DNA of 64,000 nt from Apostichopus japonicus (Eukaryota; Echinodermata; Holothuroidea; Aspidochirotida; Stichopodidae), in assembly GCF_037975245.1 (NCBI RefSeq), contig NC_092576.1, positions 10,818,611 to 10,882,610 on the forward strand. Direction: 5' to 3'. The notes under the pieces are model-generated. The model had not been told where the DNA came from. It saw only the letters and a list, made by a program, of their open reading frames with translations, and ran no database searches. Shown one piece after another: positions 23,060-34,934 of this stretch. Both the position numbers and the translations under genes were made by a program. Position 1 is the stretch's first letter, and every line of letters starts with the position of its first letter.

Positions 23060-23340
23060 TGATTCAAGTCATGTAATAAATATAGCTCCAGGTGAGAATA
23101 GAATACCAATTTCATTCTTTCATGATCCAGATGCAGAGTTTCTAGCAATTCCTACATTATATTGTGGTAACAGGAGGCCACACAAAGGTTACCACTACAT
23201 TATAGAGACATTTGTAAATGGGAGCTCCGAAGCATTGATAGACATGTGGCTACTTGCATACCTAATTTATTTTTCAAGTTGAAAAAGATTCAAATGAAAC
23301 AAATCGCTTCATAAAGGGGCAGAACCAAGTTTAAGTTTGC
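23060..23340 (+). pseudogene. Helitron replicase region, N-terminal fragment
   Basis: Frames with shifts give INIAPGENRIPISFFHDPDA (about 23080-23140) and, after breaks, CKWELRSIDRHVATCIPNLF followed by FKLKKIQMKQIAS and a stop (23211-23309). These match the conserved entry into the Helitron helicase-like domain. The catalytic HUH and tyrosine motifs lie further downstream in intact elements and are absent here. Confidence 0.65.
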
Positions 23341-24041
23341 TCATGACCAGAAGTTATTTGTTTTTATAAAAGTAGCCCCTGTTATTTGGTCATCTGTATA
23401 ATCAGATTAAACATTCGTTTTCACAAACTATTACTGTTCCATTGGACACGGTTTTCCACTTCTTCATTTTGAAACTATATGCAAAAGACAGCTGTGCAAA
23501 TGCAAAGTGAAACATATTCATGTGCAAAGTTTTTTTACTAAAGTTATTCACTACATATCATACTTCCAGTCTTATCAAACATCTATCTTCAAATAAATTA
23601 TTTTTTATTCCTTGCTAGAGGCTCAAAGAATCTATGCAATCATGATTGTGTGTGTGTCAGGATGTCCTCCTGTAGGTTCTACAAAACCTGTATCCTTGAC
23701 TTCTGTTGAACATGCCATGTTACCATTCAGTTAATATAGATTACTTGTATTTTCTTGGCAAAAATGAGTATCTTAAGCAAGTGCAAAATGTATACATACG
23801 GTTCAATAACATAGCCTACCAGACAACGTCAGTAATGACCCCATTCTGTTGTGAACACCACCATTAAGAAATGCGGTGTTTACAGCTTTCTGGTTATTAC
23901 GTGCAGTATTCACAGATACCTTTCGTTATCTTGGGCAGTCTCAAGGAAGTAGTCTACCCCTGTTGTTTATTTATTGTACCAGTAATCCAGTAATACGAGA
24001 GGTCAGTCTTAAAGTTTAAAGGAATTACCGTGCGAGGAGTA

Positions 24042-24822
24042 CACTGTTAAAAAAAGTCTTTTAAAAACATAATTTGCCACTTGCAGGACTATACAAGCAC
24101 TGCAGCTAATGGCTTATGCTTAGTGAAAGCAAAAGCCTTCCTCTCACAAAATATGCCGACGATGGAAAATAATCAGCAAGCTTAGAAATCTGCACACAAG
24201 ACACTATATTCAAAAGCTGCAAAACAGTACACTCGAGTGTTGTGATTGAATGATGCGCTGTAAATCTTTACGACAAGGTACACAATAGTTTGGCTTTCAA
24301 CAACTACAAACAAAATGCAACCCAATTTAAGACTTGAAAAGCATGTATCAGAACACTGACATATTACAAAGAAACCCCTCTGGTAAGAAGTGCCAAACAT
24401 CTTAACTCTGTCACAGAATCATCAATCTTAGCAATTTGCTGCCTGCAAAGCAAGCTTTATTTCAGGCATGAAACATTCTATGTTGAGGGATGTGGCATTT
24501 TCAATAACCAATCTATCAGGAAATATTTTCCCTGAGCTGTTATAAGCTTGAAAGTACTGGTGTTGATTTGCTAAAGACTGTGTAACATTGATGAAATTTT
24601 GTGAAGATCTGGCACAACGTTTGAAATAGGAGCGCTTACTTTCGAACCGTAGAGTCCACACTCTCATTCATGGTCCAAACTTAATAATTAAATCTTGGTA
24701 GTGGCTCAGGAAATGATGTTTTGGTCTGAGGGGAGTATCAGCAAAGAGACGTTTTCGCTCAGTCAAGTATTCCTCCATTATCACCCTTAAAGGTGGGATC
24801 GCTCGTAATTTCCTCGTAAATT
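24042..24822 (-). mobile_element. 3' end of an EnSpm/CMC element with terminal repeat
   Basis: The left terminal repeat CACTGTTAAAAAAAG starts at 24042 after a TA (24040-24041), the same type of end as at 5842 and 15484. Directly inside lies the 3' part of a minus-strand transposase (24182-24822), so the transposase terminus faces the left end as expected. The right end of this element is not found. The upstream transposase part at 31676-33579 could belong to it if about 7 kb of other sequence has been inserted between them, but this is inference. Confidence 0.5.
24182..24822 (-). pseudogene. EnSpm/CMC transposase, C-terminal region
   Basis: The frame after a possible acceptor AAGGACAG (ending 24823) reads LRAIPPLRVIMEEYLTERKR, then LRPKHHFLSHYQDLIIKFGP, a stop (TGA), VWTLRFESKRSYFKRCARSS and NFINVTQSLANQHQYFQAY. 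After a frameshift near 24400 it continues SYQRGFFVICQCSDTCFSSL and LVVKIYSASFNHNTRVYCFA. The R-P-K-H-H-F-L-x-H-Y and L-R-F-E-S-K-x-x-Y-F-K blocks are what I recall of the conserved C-terminal part of animal EnSpm/CMC transposases. One nonsense codon inside the most conserved block and at least one frameshift make it a pseudogene. Confidence 0.68.
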
Positions 24823-26924
24823 CTGTCCTTCACACCACCCGATGCAAAAATAATATCAATACTATCCCCTACCGGTTCGTCGCTGTTGTCTCGTAATATC
24901 TTAGCAATCCCGTATTTACGGCTAGTAAGCAATAAACGGGTTTGGTTACCTGAAGCGGTGGCCTTGGCGAAATTCCTGCATAGTTTCTTGTCTGTGGCAG
25001 TGTCAGTACAGGGGAGTTGTTATGGAACAACTCCCTGGTCAGAATAGTATCACGGAGCTATAGGTAGTAGTCTATGCGGTAAATTATTACGCCGCGTTTT
25101 CGTGTGTGTTGTGTGATAAACAAAAAAAAACTGTGGTTTGTTTTACGTTCAGAACTTTTCACAACTAGTGGGCTGTACAGTATAGGTGTAATAGTTTCAC
25201 CAGGGAGCTGCTACTCCAGCAATTCCCTGCTTTTACTCTTTTAGGCCTACATGGTGAGCAGTCGAAGTCCGAACTGTTCGGATGCCCTGGTTTTGTAGTT
25301 GATTCACTGATTTGGAAAGCTCTGCATGCTTTATGCTCTATCGAATATCAGAAGTTTAGCCTATAGAAATACAGTAACCTAATGCTATTTTACTGTAAAA
25401 AAAACATTGTATTTCAAACCTTTACAAATGCGCCAGTCTTGTACTAACCTGAGTAAAGTATTTGAAATGTTGTAACCGAAGTCGCGAGTCGACATTCTTT
25501 CACAGCTCAAGAAACTAATAGTGAACTTTATGTCTGATACGTGTGTGAACAATTGGTATTTCAGCCAATTTAGGTATTAATTATACATAGACACAGTCAC
25601 AACTTACATTGTATTTTATAGATAAATTTTAGTTATATATCAGGAGGGAAAGTCAAAGCATTTTATGTCATAAACCATATATAGATAAATATGTATATTT
25701 AATTATTTTTGGACTCCTGGCAACGGTTCCTATAGGCGATCACAGAGCACTTGCCCTAGCTGCACCCCATCCTCCTAACCGGTGCACGTAAACCCTGTCC
25801 TTGCACCCCTTTGACCCGAATTAAAAATAACGAAACTTGAACGGAAAGGGAAGGAAAATACGTTGCCATGAGGGGCGGCTCCACCCTTGTGAGAAAGGAT
25901 TGGCAAAAGGGGAGTAAGTACATGAACAATAAATTAGTAGTTAATTCCATTGAAAAGTGACTCTCTGAACATCGGCCGTCAAAGCAAAAACAATTTTTTT
26001 TTTTTCTAATTCACGTCAGTTTATTGCTTTCCAGCTAACTGTTATCCAGAATTGACTATCCTGCTTCTTGTTCCGAACGGCTCCCAACGAAATGCCAAAA
26101 ACTCGGCAACGAGCTTGGGTTACCCAGCCCCACCATGGGGCACCTCATCACGACTGACTCGTATTACAACTCGAAACTTTAACTGAAATTGGATTGAATT
26201 TGAAGGCAAAAAATACTAGCTGTCTGCATGGATTTTACTTATCTATACTATTGTGTGACCATATATGCGTACAGGCTCTAGTCAACCAGGAGGGACACTG
26301 GTGGGGGGGGGGAGCCTTTTTTTTCTTGCCACAGAAAATTAAACATTGCCCGGAAGTTCCTAGCACGATTAATTCATTTCAAACTTCGACGGCAATGTAG
26401 GACAAAGAGAACCATTTAGGCCTATGCCTGACTATAAGATCATTGAACGATCACGAACAACTCAGAATAATCTTCCATTTGCCGATTCATGACACTGGGA
26501 AGTAAGGGGTGGGGGTTATCGGGGCTTTCCATTTGATCCGCAAGTATAGTGAACGGTCACCACAACGAGGGTGTTTAGCTTGGGACTAGCACGGGGAGAC
26601 TTGTCAACCTTTTTTGGGGGGGGGTGAGATGTGGGTGGGGGAGTCGGCAAACTAAAGCATACAGGGTAAACAGATGGGAGGAAAGAGGTCAAAAAAGAAA
26701 GAGTGAAAGACAGATGAAGGAAGAAAGTAAAGAAAATGTGGAGATGGAGGCTATGGGTAGAGATAGATATGATATGAAAGTACAGAGAAAAGAAAACCAA
26801 GAGCAGAAAATGGAGATCACTGGGATACTGTCAAATACACAAGAAGAATATACAGTCTAAATACTGGAATTAAATAATGCACCACATAAATACAGCTTTA
26901 TGACATCAAGAAATCAAAGGGGAA
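24823..26924. other. No gene recognised; purine-rich tract
   Basis: The minus strand at about 24790-24910 has an overlapping frame (RKYGIAKILRDNSDEPVGDS) that could be an exon, but this cannot be supported. Otherwise AT-rich spacer, G runs at 26300-26312 and 26607-26640, and a purine-rich stretch (26640-26830) whose translations are low complexity. Confidence 0.35.
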
Positions 26925-27241
26925 GGATATAATGTTTCAAGGATGCTGGAAAATAAGACACAACAGAAGATGATTATGGTTTCTGATCTATTAGGCTTCT
27001 TCTCTCTACTGCTACTAGGATGTAAGAGACCACAGGGACTCACACAACTCTTTAAGTTGTGATGACCTCTGACCCTTGCTATGCCTAACTGTTATCTTGC
27101 CAGGATATAAATACACCAGTGCATGAGAGGAGGTGAGAGACAGGACTGATTGATCGTGTCTATAGGGGTGTTTAATATACATGTGATTCAAGAAGATAGA
27201 TGTAAAATGTAGCATCGTTTGAACACTTCAAAGGGGACCCC
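26925..27241 (+). repeat. Dispersed repeat pair, copy 1
   Basis: About 310 bases that recur in direct orientation at 34641-34934. Shared blocks include CTTCTTCTCTCTACT, ACCTCTGACCCTT, GACAGGACTGATTG, TTTAATATACATGTGAT and AAAGGGGACC. This copy has a TATAAATA box-like site near 27106 which copy 2 lacks through a deletion. It could be a solo LTR or SINE-like repeat; clear ends or target duplications are not seen. Confidence 0.6.
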
Positions 27242-28655
27242 CTCCCCACCCAACACACCCTCCCCCACGTTCAAATCATATCCCCTCCTGGCAACGGAAA
27301 TGAACACCAGTATAAATAAACCTATACAGATATTTATACACGTTGTGCGTGTAGGCCTATATACAATAATACAAAGCTGGTCATTCTCTGATTGTTACTC
27401 CTTGATTGAATTTCCCCAACCTTGCCCACCTTGACTTAGAGGGTGGCCAAGCTCCTGATTCACAGTCATAGCTACTATCGAACAAAATGGACGAAAGCAA
27501 TTTATCTCAATCTGGTGATGCAGATGTATCAATAGCTGCTAATCCAACGTTTGTGAATGTCGCACAACCTGTCAACAAAAGTCTGGGAACAGTGCTTGCC
27601 CCTGCCATATGTATGATCTATTTTGTTCAGGATCATGTGAATGTGGCAGTGTGTATTCGTATAGTCTGAGGTTTCTCTCCAATGCTGCTCCATATCTAAT
27701 CCTACTGGTGACATTGGACAGAACATTGGCAGATGGCTTCTTGAGAGGTGTTGAAGTAACTGGATCAGAAGTATCTGTAGAGGTTACATAAAACAATAGT
27801 TACTAGATTGCAAGTATCCTGCTATAGCTTCTATGGCTGTGACTAAAAATATACTTTTGTTTAGAACTTATCACACTTATGCAGCACTGGAAACTGATAT
27901 TTCAATTTAAATGGTGTCATTGAGTTTAGAGGACATTGAAGTAGAAGATATTGAAGTAACAAGTAACTTGGTGAAACCAAAACCACCCTCAAGAAGCAGT
28001 TCTAGTCACAGGTCAATACCATGAAAATGGAGACTCCAGTAGGGGAACACTTTCAGCTCCCCAATCATACCATTTAAGACATGTCCCAACAGGTAACTGA
28101 ATTCGTAGACTAACCATCTCAGACATAGTACACCACAGCAGAGATAGAGGGAGTGGACGGAATGCCCTAGCACCATTCAACTGAATGGGCTCAATATCTG
28201 GGAAGGACATGACTAACTTTATCCTGCTCCATCTCTGTATTCTGCTATAGTTTATTCGCTCTCTCTCCTTACTTAATCCTCGCTTTGTACTCCACAGTTT
28301 ATCTAAATACCTCTGCTTTCACTGACTCCTTTTGTTCAATACACCATTAACTTCTTCCTTTGTGTTCACCATGTCCTCTCTGTTCCAGGCTCTATTGTGT
28401 CTCTTGAATTTCCTGTTACTAGTCAGTTTGCCTCTAAAGAAGATCCTGATAATATCAGGCCCACTTACTTTTTATAAATTCTCATACACATGTATGCTTT
28501 TTAGTGGATGAGCAATATGGTACCATTTTTTTTCTTTTCTTTTGGAATTTAATGAGAATGAAATTGTATTATTTTTCTGATCACATCAGATCAGATATAA
28601 GATTAGCACTGCTCTTCCAGTCTGTAATTCATGCAAGATAAACATATAAATTTAC
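27242..28655. other. No gene recognised
   Basis: Contains an open frame starting at 27487 (MDESNLSQSGDADVSIAANP) that overlaps others on both strands. It matches nothing I know and lacks clear splice support. The rest is AT-rich spacer. Confidence 0.3.
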
Positions 28656-28756
28656 CTTCTCCTTTCTGAGTGTCAACTGATCTTTCTGTGGTGACAGCTG
28701 CTGAGAATGCCTCTGTTTGACTTTCGGCATCTTTCCGGAAAAGATGCATTTGAAAC
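28656..28756 (-). CDS. Probable internal exon of a minus-strand transposon gene
   Basis: A minus-strand open segment between acceptor TTCATTGAACAG and donor GAGAAG|GTAAAT, encoding FQMHLFRKDAESQTEAFSAA and then VTTERSVDTQKGE (101 bases). Both borders match consensus. It lies downstream, on the same strand, of the exon at 30957-31243, so the two may be consecutive exons of one gene. The product is not recognised. Confidence 0.4.
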
Positions 28757-30290
28757 CTGTTCAATGAAACAAAAAAAATGTCCGTAAATCATATAACTGA
28801 AATAGTAATTTTACTGTACACCCCAAGCTTAATTGTATGCGTAATGAATCTGGTAATGACCAAATCATTACAAACATACATGTTTTTATCATACCTACCC
28901 AAGAAAAAATATGAAAGAGAAAAGTAACAAACAAACACTTAGGTAGATTTTAATAATAACATATTGTTAACCCACATTGATTTAAACCCAGATAAGGATG
29001 AGATATTCTTTCATACTCTTCTTCATTATATCCATAAACCGTGGTACCTTTCAAGAATTGTAAGGATAATTTTGTGTTGCCCAACTGCTTGCCCAACAAC
29101 TTGAGCTCACATGTCAATGTACAATTTACTATGTAAACTTCCTGTCTTAGTGAACTGATTGGTTTCATATCGCTAAAAGATGTCCAGTCTTTTGATCAAA
29201 GTTTGATGTACACTCATTATTTACCTACTGTGTAAACTTCCTGTTTATGTGAGCAGTTGGTTTCATGGGTGAGAATTGAGATGCTAGCTTACTCCATGAC
29301 ATAAGCCCACCATTGTGAAAAATTCCTGTTTACATGAATAGCTTGATTTCAGACTACCATTAACGCTAGATTACACTCCACAAGAGATAGTTTCAGCCAC
29401 CAAATGTAATAGATATTATAATTTTTGAACACTTAACATCAGATCATTCACAAGAAGCTGAACAAAAACAAGCATAGTACTGACTTTATATAAAAAATAT
29501 GATAACTTAGCACAGCATCATAAAGTATGAGCATCAGGCCTACACAAAAAAAGACTGGTACTTTCTTACCTCCAGGCATGGCTATATAAAGGTTTATAAA
29601 GGTATAGCTATATGTACTAATATGGTCCCTCAATTTGTGAGGCTAATTTACCTAATTTCTTGCATAGCAGTTGGGTTCCTTCAAAAATCCCAAACACAAA
29701 AATGTACACATGATTGCTGGAATATTGGACAGACAGTCAGTAGATAACAGTATAACACCGTGTTGCCCAAATGAACCATTAAAACTTGATTGCATATATG
29801 CTGGCTGTGGCTGACCTTAGAAAAACCTAAGGTCTAGTTGCATGCGCAGCGTTGTGGAAACATGTGAATCAGGAGTGATTCTAAAGTATTTATGTAGATG
29901 CATTATTTTTATAGGAAAAATTGCAGGTCCATGTGGTTGTACTTGTACAGCACAGTAGGCCTTCCTCACTGGTGCATATTACAAAATTAGGGATACAGTT
30001 ACTATGAACACTAAATTCAGATACTTATTACTAATACTATAGGCCTTAGTCCTATGTTATATGCCTAGTTAATTATGACTGGTCATAGGTGAGGCTTCAT
30101 ACTTAATACTTTTCTTTCAAATGCTCATTCACAAGAATTATTCTTCAAACAAGTACAGCTGATAACAATTTAGAACCTGGAGGGGGTGGGGATGAACAGA
30201 TCACCTAGGCCTAGTGGTTAGAAATTATATTTCCATCAAGTTGTTGAGGCAAAAACAACTATTTTACGACGAGGAGTAACAATAATTTCC
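28757..30290. other. Presumed intron, no gene recognised
   Basis: AT-rich spacer with two TTGCCCAA-type motifs (about 29079-29098 and 29764), reminiscent of the EnSpm subterminal repeats, and otherwise chance frames. Confidence 0.35.
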
Positions 30291-30339
30291 GGTTAGGGTT
30301 AGGATTGAGGTTAAGGGTTATGTTTAGGGTTAGGGTTAC
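30291..30339 (+). repeat. Short interstitial telomere-like TTAGGG repeat
   Basis: Imperfect GGTTAGGGTTAGG repeats. The flanks on both sides contain GTCGTAA/TTACGAC-type blocks in inverted orientation (about 30262-30285 and 30395-30440), so the tract may be the core of a small palindromic element rather than a telomere relic. Confidence 0.6.
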
Positions 30340-30648
30340 CCCTACTACATGCGCAGTTGCTTTATTTACTTTACTGCGCTTGAATTCGCCTTTGTCGTAA
30401 GAATAGTTTATAAATTATTGTTATGACTAGTTGTAAGAATAGCCACGGCCTATACAGTATCTTCATGACAAGCATTCACAAGCAGTGATGATGATGACTC
30501 AGTAATACAACTTACTACTATTTTGTGCTAGGATAAGTATGATAAGGTTAGCATACGCTAGGTCCATTGGAAAAATAATGAATGGTAGGCTCAGTTACAA
30601 AGCCTAGGCTCATCAAATCATGTATGTTACAAATACAATAGCATAGAC

Positions 30649-30850
30649 ACTGCGAAGTTCGAACACCTAAGCCTTAAAATACCCCATAAACTTCTTCATT
30701 TTATTGACAAATATGAACGTACATACTTGCGCACGGGTCATTTTGGAGAGGAAATAACTGTAGCTTCCTAATTTTTAGTGATATTGGCTTTTGCTTGTAG
30801 GTTATCATGGTGAAATCGTGTATTTCTTAGGGGTGTCCGAACTTCGCAGT
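30649..30850. repeat. Palindromic MITE, copy 2
   Basis: The inverted ends are ACTGCGAAGTTCGAACACC at 30649 and, read in complement, ACTGCGAAGTTCGGACACCC ending at 30850, about 24 bases per arm, with some 150 bases between. The same element in the other orientation lies at 9205-9404. No unambiguous target duplication is visible. Confidence 0.65.
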
Positions 30851-30956
30851 ATTCTGTACTTCGCAATACTGACAGTTACCTAGGACAATACCCTGTAGTA
30901 CTACTATGTACTAGTATTACCCTATACAGTTTTAGCCTAGCTTAGCAAATCATTAC

Positions 30957-31243
30957 CTTTTTGTGTGATCCTGAAGCAAATGGTCTGCGATATCTACGTT
31001 GCTAACAGAAGTCAAATCATGGACACGTTTGTAGAGTTCTTTCTCCATTTGCCAGTTTACATAGGAACGTAGAAGATAGATCTTCGTGGCATCTCTTCGT
31101 CGCTGTTGTTCCTTTGCACTGTTGTTTTTGTCAGGTCCATGCAACAAAGGCCTTCCTCCACTTGAACCTACGCTCGTTCCAGGATAAGGCCGTTTTCTTT
31201 CGCCTGATTCTCCTTGCCCTGATCCCTTTTCCATTATTGTCAC
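30957..31243 (-). CDS. Probable N-terminal exon of a minus-strand transposon gene
   Basis: The frame starts with ATG at 31241-31243 and runs 95 codons to a donor AAAAAG|GTAATG. The product is hydrophilic at first (MEKGSGQGESGERKRPYPG), then has a helical stretch (TKIYLLRSYVNWQMEKELYK) and DIADHLLQDH at the end. It sits 0.4 kb downstream of the transposase remnant on the same strand. By position it could be the first exon of the accessory gene seen in the elements at 5842 and 15484, but none of the family's conserved blocks are shared, so this is inference. Confidence 0.45.
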
Positions 31244-31675
31244 TATACTCTAGTCTAATCGAATGTATTTGTACGAAAATCGTACAGTATTCTTTACTCA
31301 AAAGGCACACAAACAACAAACTATCGCGTACGAAAATCCTTTGCGGTAAACAGTACAGTAATCTGAAATGCTGTGTTATAACATTATGTGATGTGTGCAT
31401 GGGTACGGGCTTGTTACGCATACGCTTGCCTGTGCTATTCACTGATCTAAATTTGCCACCGAGGTCACGTGAGTTTTCGGGGTCCCAGTAAACCTCGCTG
31501 AACCTCGATAATGCCAGCGCCCTCAAAAAAAAGTCTACGAGCGATATCGCCTTTAAATATGCTAGTTGCTCATGTGAAATCTTTGGAGAACACGCATACT
31601 CAACAATTTCCCGTAAAAGAAGAAAGATTCTCCATACAAGGCCATTACGATCTTAAAATATGCACTCAAAATAAT

Positions 31676-33579
31676 TCAAAGAAGTCTCAAATGGTTCCAG
31701 GTTTTAACGGCATGACCACTTAAGCGGTTACCTGATAAACTTACAACTGCAGGTTTATTGTTTGCATCGCGTCCTTGAAATTTAAACTGTACCAACATTA
31801 TATTCAATTCTGTATATGTGAACCAATGTTTTTGTTTAATCCAGTGTTGAATAAACATGGCTACATCGTAATCAAGAACCCCTTCAAACAAGTCGTGCCC
31901 CAGGCATGGTGGCAATCCAAGTGCACACACATGAAAATACCTCAAAGAATTAAACATGAACTAAATTTAATTCCTTGATGATGATTTTCTTCATGATCTT
32001 CAAGGTGTGCAATGCAAGAATCATACTCCGCTTTGGTTCTAGGCTTCCCAACAGCATATGGTGCGTTACATTTGAATTCATGTGAAGTTATTAAACAGTA
32101 GCGGCACATGTAAGTTCCTGAAAAACTCTCAATGAAACCCCCAGTACAATGGGAACCTAAATTATCCCCTAATATACAAGACAGAGCACCTTTCCAGACC
32201 ACCCCGTCACTTGTTTCTATTCCAATTCCTCTAATGTTTTCAAATCATTTATTACTCTCGCAAAAACCTTCTGCTGCCCAAAGACCTTAAAATCAACTTC
32301 TTTACACAAAAACACAAGCTGCATTGCAATAACAACAGATCTGCCCTCAGGTTGGATGTTTCCAAGTGTAAAGTACATTACTAGTATTTTGTGTTTTTTT
32401 CTTGCCGACCCAAGTGGGTTTACAAATTCAAATGAGTCTTGATAGAGAATGATGGACAAAGATCTTTCACATTTTTGAAACAAACTATTTTTTTAAAGAC
32501 TACCATCCACTTTGCCAATAAGAACAGATGAGTCTTCACTTTGATGCCTACTTTGACATTGTCCCAACACAAAATCACCAGAAAGGAGTAATTGAATGCT
32601 CTCCTTGGTGGGAATGTAATGATAGTAATGCATTTTTTGTGCTGAATCTCTCCCCAGTGATATTGCAATTGGAGCAACAAACTTGAATGCTGATTTATAG
32701 TACTCTTTTCTACAGTATTTTTTCTGAGTATTCCTTTGCAACTATCAATAGCAATCCATGCATCCATCTCATTCATATGATCGGCTAAACATTTGATACG
32801 TTCTTCTGTTGAACGCTCATCTCTCAATTTTTGAGTAATTTTCAAAACCTGATCTTGTTGACATAAACTGTGAACTGTTTGAAGCTCCTCAACAATCATT
32901 TGAATTTTTTGTGATGGAACAAGTTGTTTTGCCTGAAGTTTCAGAAGAAACAAGGCAAAAGTTTGTTGAAATTGAAGCTTAGACTGACCTGCTTCCTGTT
33001 TCCTTGGCAATTGTTACTGTTTTCGAAATCACAGCTTATGTCAGTTTCACTGACAAATCTATCAGTCTCTGTAGACATATCAAAGTAGTCTGTGTCTAGG
33101 GGTATATCTTGATCCAAAGAGCAAAGTTCACGAGCAGAAAGTTTGTATTTATCCAAAATGTTTACAGCTCCCCAGTTTCTGTGATAACGTGACAAATGTG
33201 CTGTAAATGAACTGGTTTTTGAAAAATCCTTTTTGCACTTCTTACATGGACAAGATACAGCGTATTCTTTTCTTATATGTGCTTTTAAGTGTGCGAAATA
33301 TTTGGACAGATCTGTGAGTTCTTTATGACAGATTTCATACGTACAAATCAATGACAGGTTAACTGACTGAAGTTGTGCTGCAACTGATGTTAGCTTTTGA
33401 AGATGGCAATGATACCTAGTCGCATGAATCTTCATTGCAGCAAAAGTTGAAAGGGTATAGCCACAATTAACAAAACAACATGGACATCTCAATCGAGGTA
33501 TATTCCTATGGGAACTCAAATGATCAACATATCTGCGGATAGTAGCTGATAGTGTATTGCATATTTTACAGGTGTGCAT
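31676..33579 (-). pseudogene. C2H2 zinc-finger DDE transposase of EnSpm/CMC type, frameshifted
   Basis: The first frame (33579 to about 33000) has C2H2-like fingers: CKICNTLSATIRRYVDHLSSH, CPCCFVNCGYTLSTFAAMKIH and CPCKKCKKDFSKTSSFTAHL. Successive frames then encode LREKL-type helices, KFVAPIAISLGRD, DSFEFVNPLGSARKKHKILV, VMYFTLGNIQPE, ILGDNLGSHCTGGFIESF, MCRYCLITSHEFKC and GLPPCLGHDLFEGVLDYDVA, ending near TWNHLRLL. The conserved D residues in ILGDNLG and LGHDLFEG and the cysteine pair C-R-Y-C fit the transposase core I associate with animal EnSpm/CMC elements. At least four frame changes (near 33000, 32720, 32480, 32210 and 31950) show that the copy is dead. The C-terminal part is not contiguous; the block at 24182-24822 is what would follow. 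Confidence 0.62.
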
Positions 33580-34640
33580 TTCTGCCCTGCTTCACTATTG
33601 ATGGGAGCTAATCAAAACGTATAATTTGAAAGAAACCTGAATTATGCCTTTCCAAATTCAGCCATTTTCTAAAAGGGTAATATATAGACTGCACTGTAGT
33701 TTCACTTTGCAATTCTTAGGAAGCAATAGAGTAGAAGCAATAACAAAGAAATCTAAAATAATTGACTATTTGTCGTCTGCTAATCTGTTTTATTGTTATT
33801 CACGGGACCCGGATGAAGTAAGCCCAGACCCCTATATCGGCTACGGTTGTCCCTAATTAGGATGCGATAGGACAACAACCTAATAACAAAAATGATCACA
33901 ACCTCATTTTACTTAAAACTGTATCCCTAACGATAGATCCACGTACCAGAATAACATGGGATGACTGTTATATCCTGGGCTTAGCCTATCACTAACACTT
34001 CAATACAAAGGACATAGGCTACCCTAACTTAGGCTAGGCCTATGTTGCCCTGGTGTAACTTAGGTTAACCTAGGTCATAGCTTAAGCTTAGAATATTTCA
34101 GTCTAGTTTAGCAATATTCAAATGCATTCTCCATTTGCAACGTATTCCCAACACTGTAAATTGTGGCAAAAGGGCATATAAGCAGTATATACTATAGCCA
34201 TATATCTGAGTTTTGAGGTAGGCCAATTGCCTGCTCAGCCTAGCCAGACGTAAAACGTAAAAACAATACTCAAGCCACTACTCGTGCCAGCATCTCAGTC
34301 CTTTGATGACTGTGACTAAATGTAGACATCGATCAAACTGTATTTACTCTCACTTGATAAGGTGGGATACGTTATCCTGCATAAACTACTACCCACTTTA
34401 CAATATTAACCTTAATTTGAAATTGCATGCACAGACTAATATGGAAGTATTACACAAAGTAGCTATGTGTTGGAAGGGGAGATGGGTTGCTTTTCCATAG
34501 CATTTTCCAGGGACAACTATGACATTATGCAAGTGGAGCACTAAAATAATACAAGAAAGAAAAATGTTTGCAATGAGCCTCCCAGATACCAGAAATGACA
34601 CATTCCAGTCATTAAAAGTTGCATAAAACAAGGGCGGGGG
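33580..34640. other. No gene recognised
   Basis: AT-rich spacer upstream of the transposase remnant. A CACTGTAAATTGTGGCAAAA at 34151 resembles an EnSpm end but has no partner. Confidence 0.35.
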
Positions 34641-34934
34641 TCTATAATGTTCCGAGGATTATTGCAAAATAAGTCAACACACAAAATTACACTGTTTTCT
34701 AATCTATTAGACTTCTTCTCTCTACTACTACCAGGATGTGAGTGACCACAGAAACAAACAGCTCTAAGTAGTGATAACCTCTGACCCTTTCTACGACTTA
34801 ATGTTATCTTACCAGTGAGAGGAGTAATAGACAGGACTGATTGTTTCACTAGGGGTGATTAATATACATGTGATAAAAGGAGATAGACATACAAGATAGC
34901 ATTGTTTGAACAGAACAGACGCAAAGGGGGACCA
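34641..34934 (+). repeat. Dispersed repeat pair, copy 2
   Basis: Direct copy of 26925-27241 with scattered substitutions and a deletion of the TATA-like part. See the first copy for shared blocks. Confidence 0.6.

Larger units (their letters stand above)
20944..23340 (+). mobile_element. Degenerate PIF1-type Helitron, plus strand, N-terminal half
   Basis: In order: a frameshifted cysteine-protease-like N-terminal region (20953-21570), a basic linker (21608-21937), a DUF6570-like domain (22362-22895) and the beginning of the Helitron replicase region (23060-23272). This is the domain order of the large Helitron proteins of marine animals. Many frameshifts and stops and the absence of the HUH and helicase domains make it a dead, 3'-truncated copy. 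Helitron termini (a 5' TC and a 3' hairpin with CTRR) were not identified. Confidence 0.7.

Noticed and set aside
24780-24910. Minus-strand frame with RKYGIAKILRDNSDEPVGDS and SIDIIFASGGVKDRIYEE
   Set aside because: It reads like an exon and has plausible splice sites, but it overlaps the transposase exon start in another frame and matches nothing I know.
28013-28210. Minus-strand frame MSFPDIEPIQLNGARAFRPL
   Set aside because: No family recognised; short, overlapping frames on the other strand and no splice support.
34151-34170. CACTGTAAATTGTGGCAAAA as an EnSpm-type left end
   Set aside because: No subterminal repeats follow it and no partner end is found.
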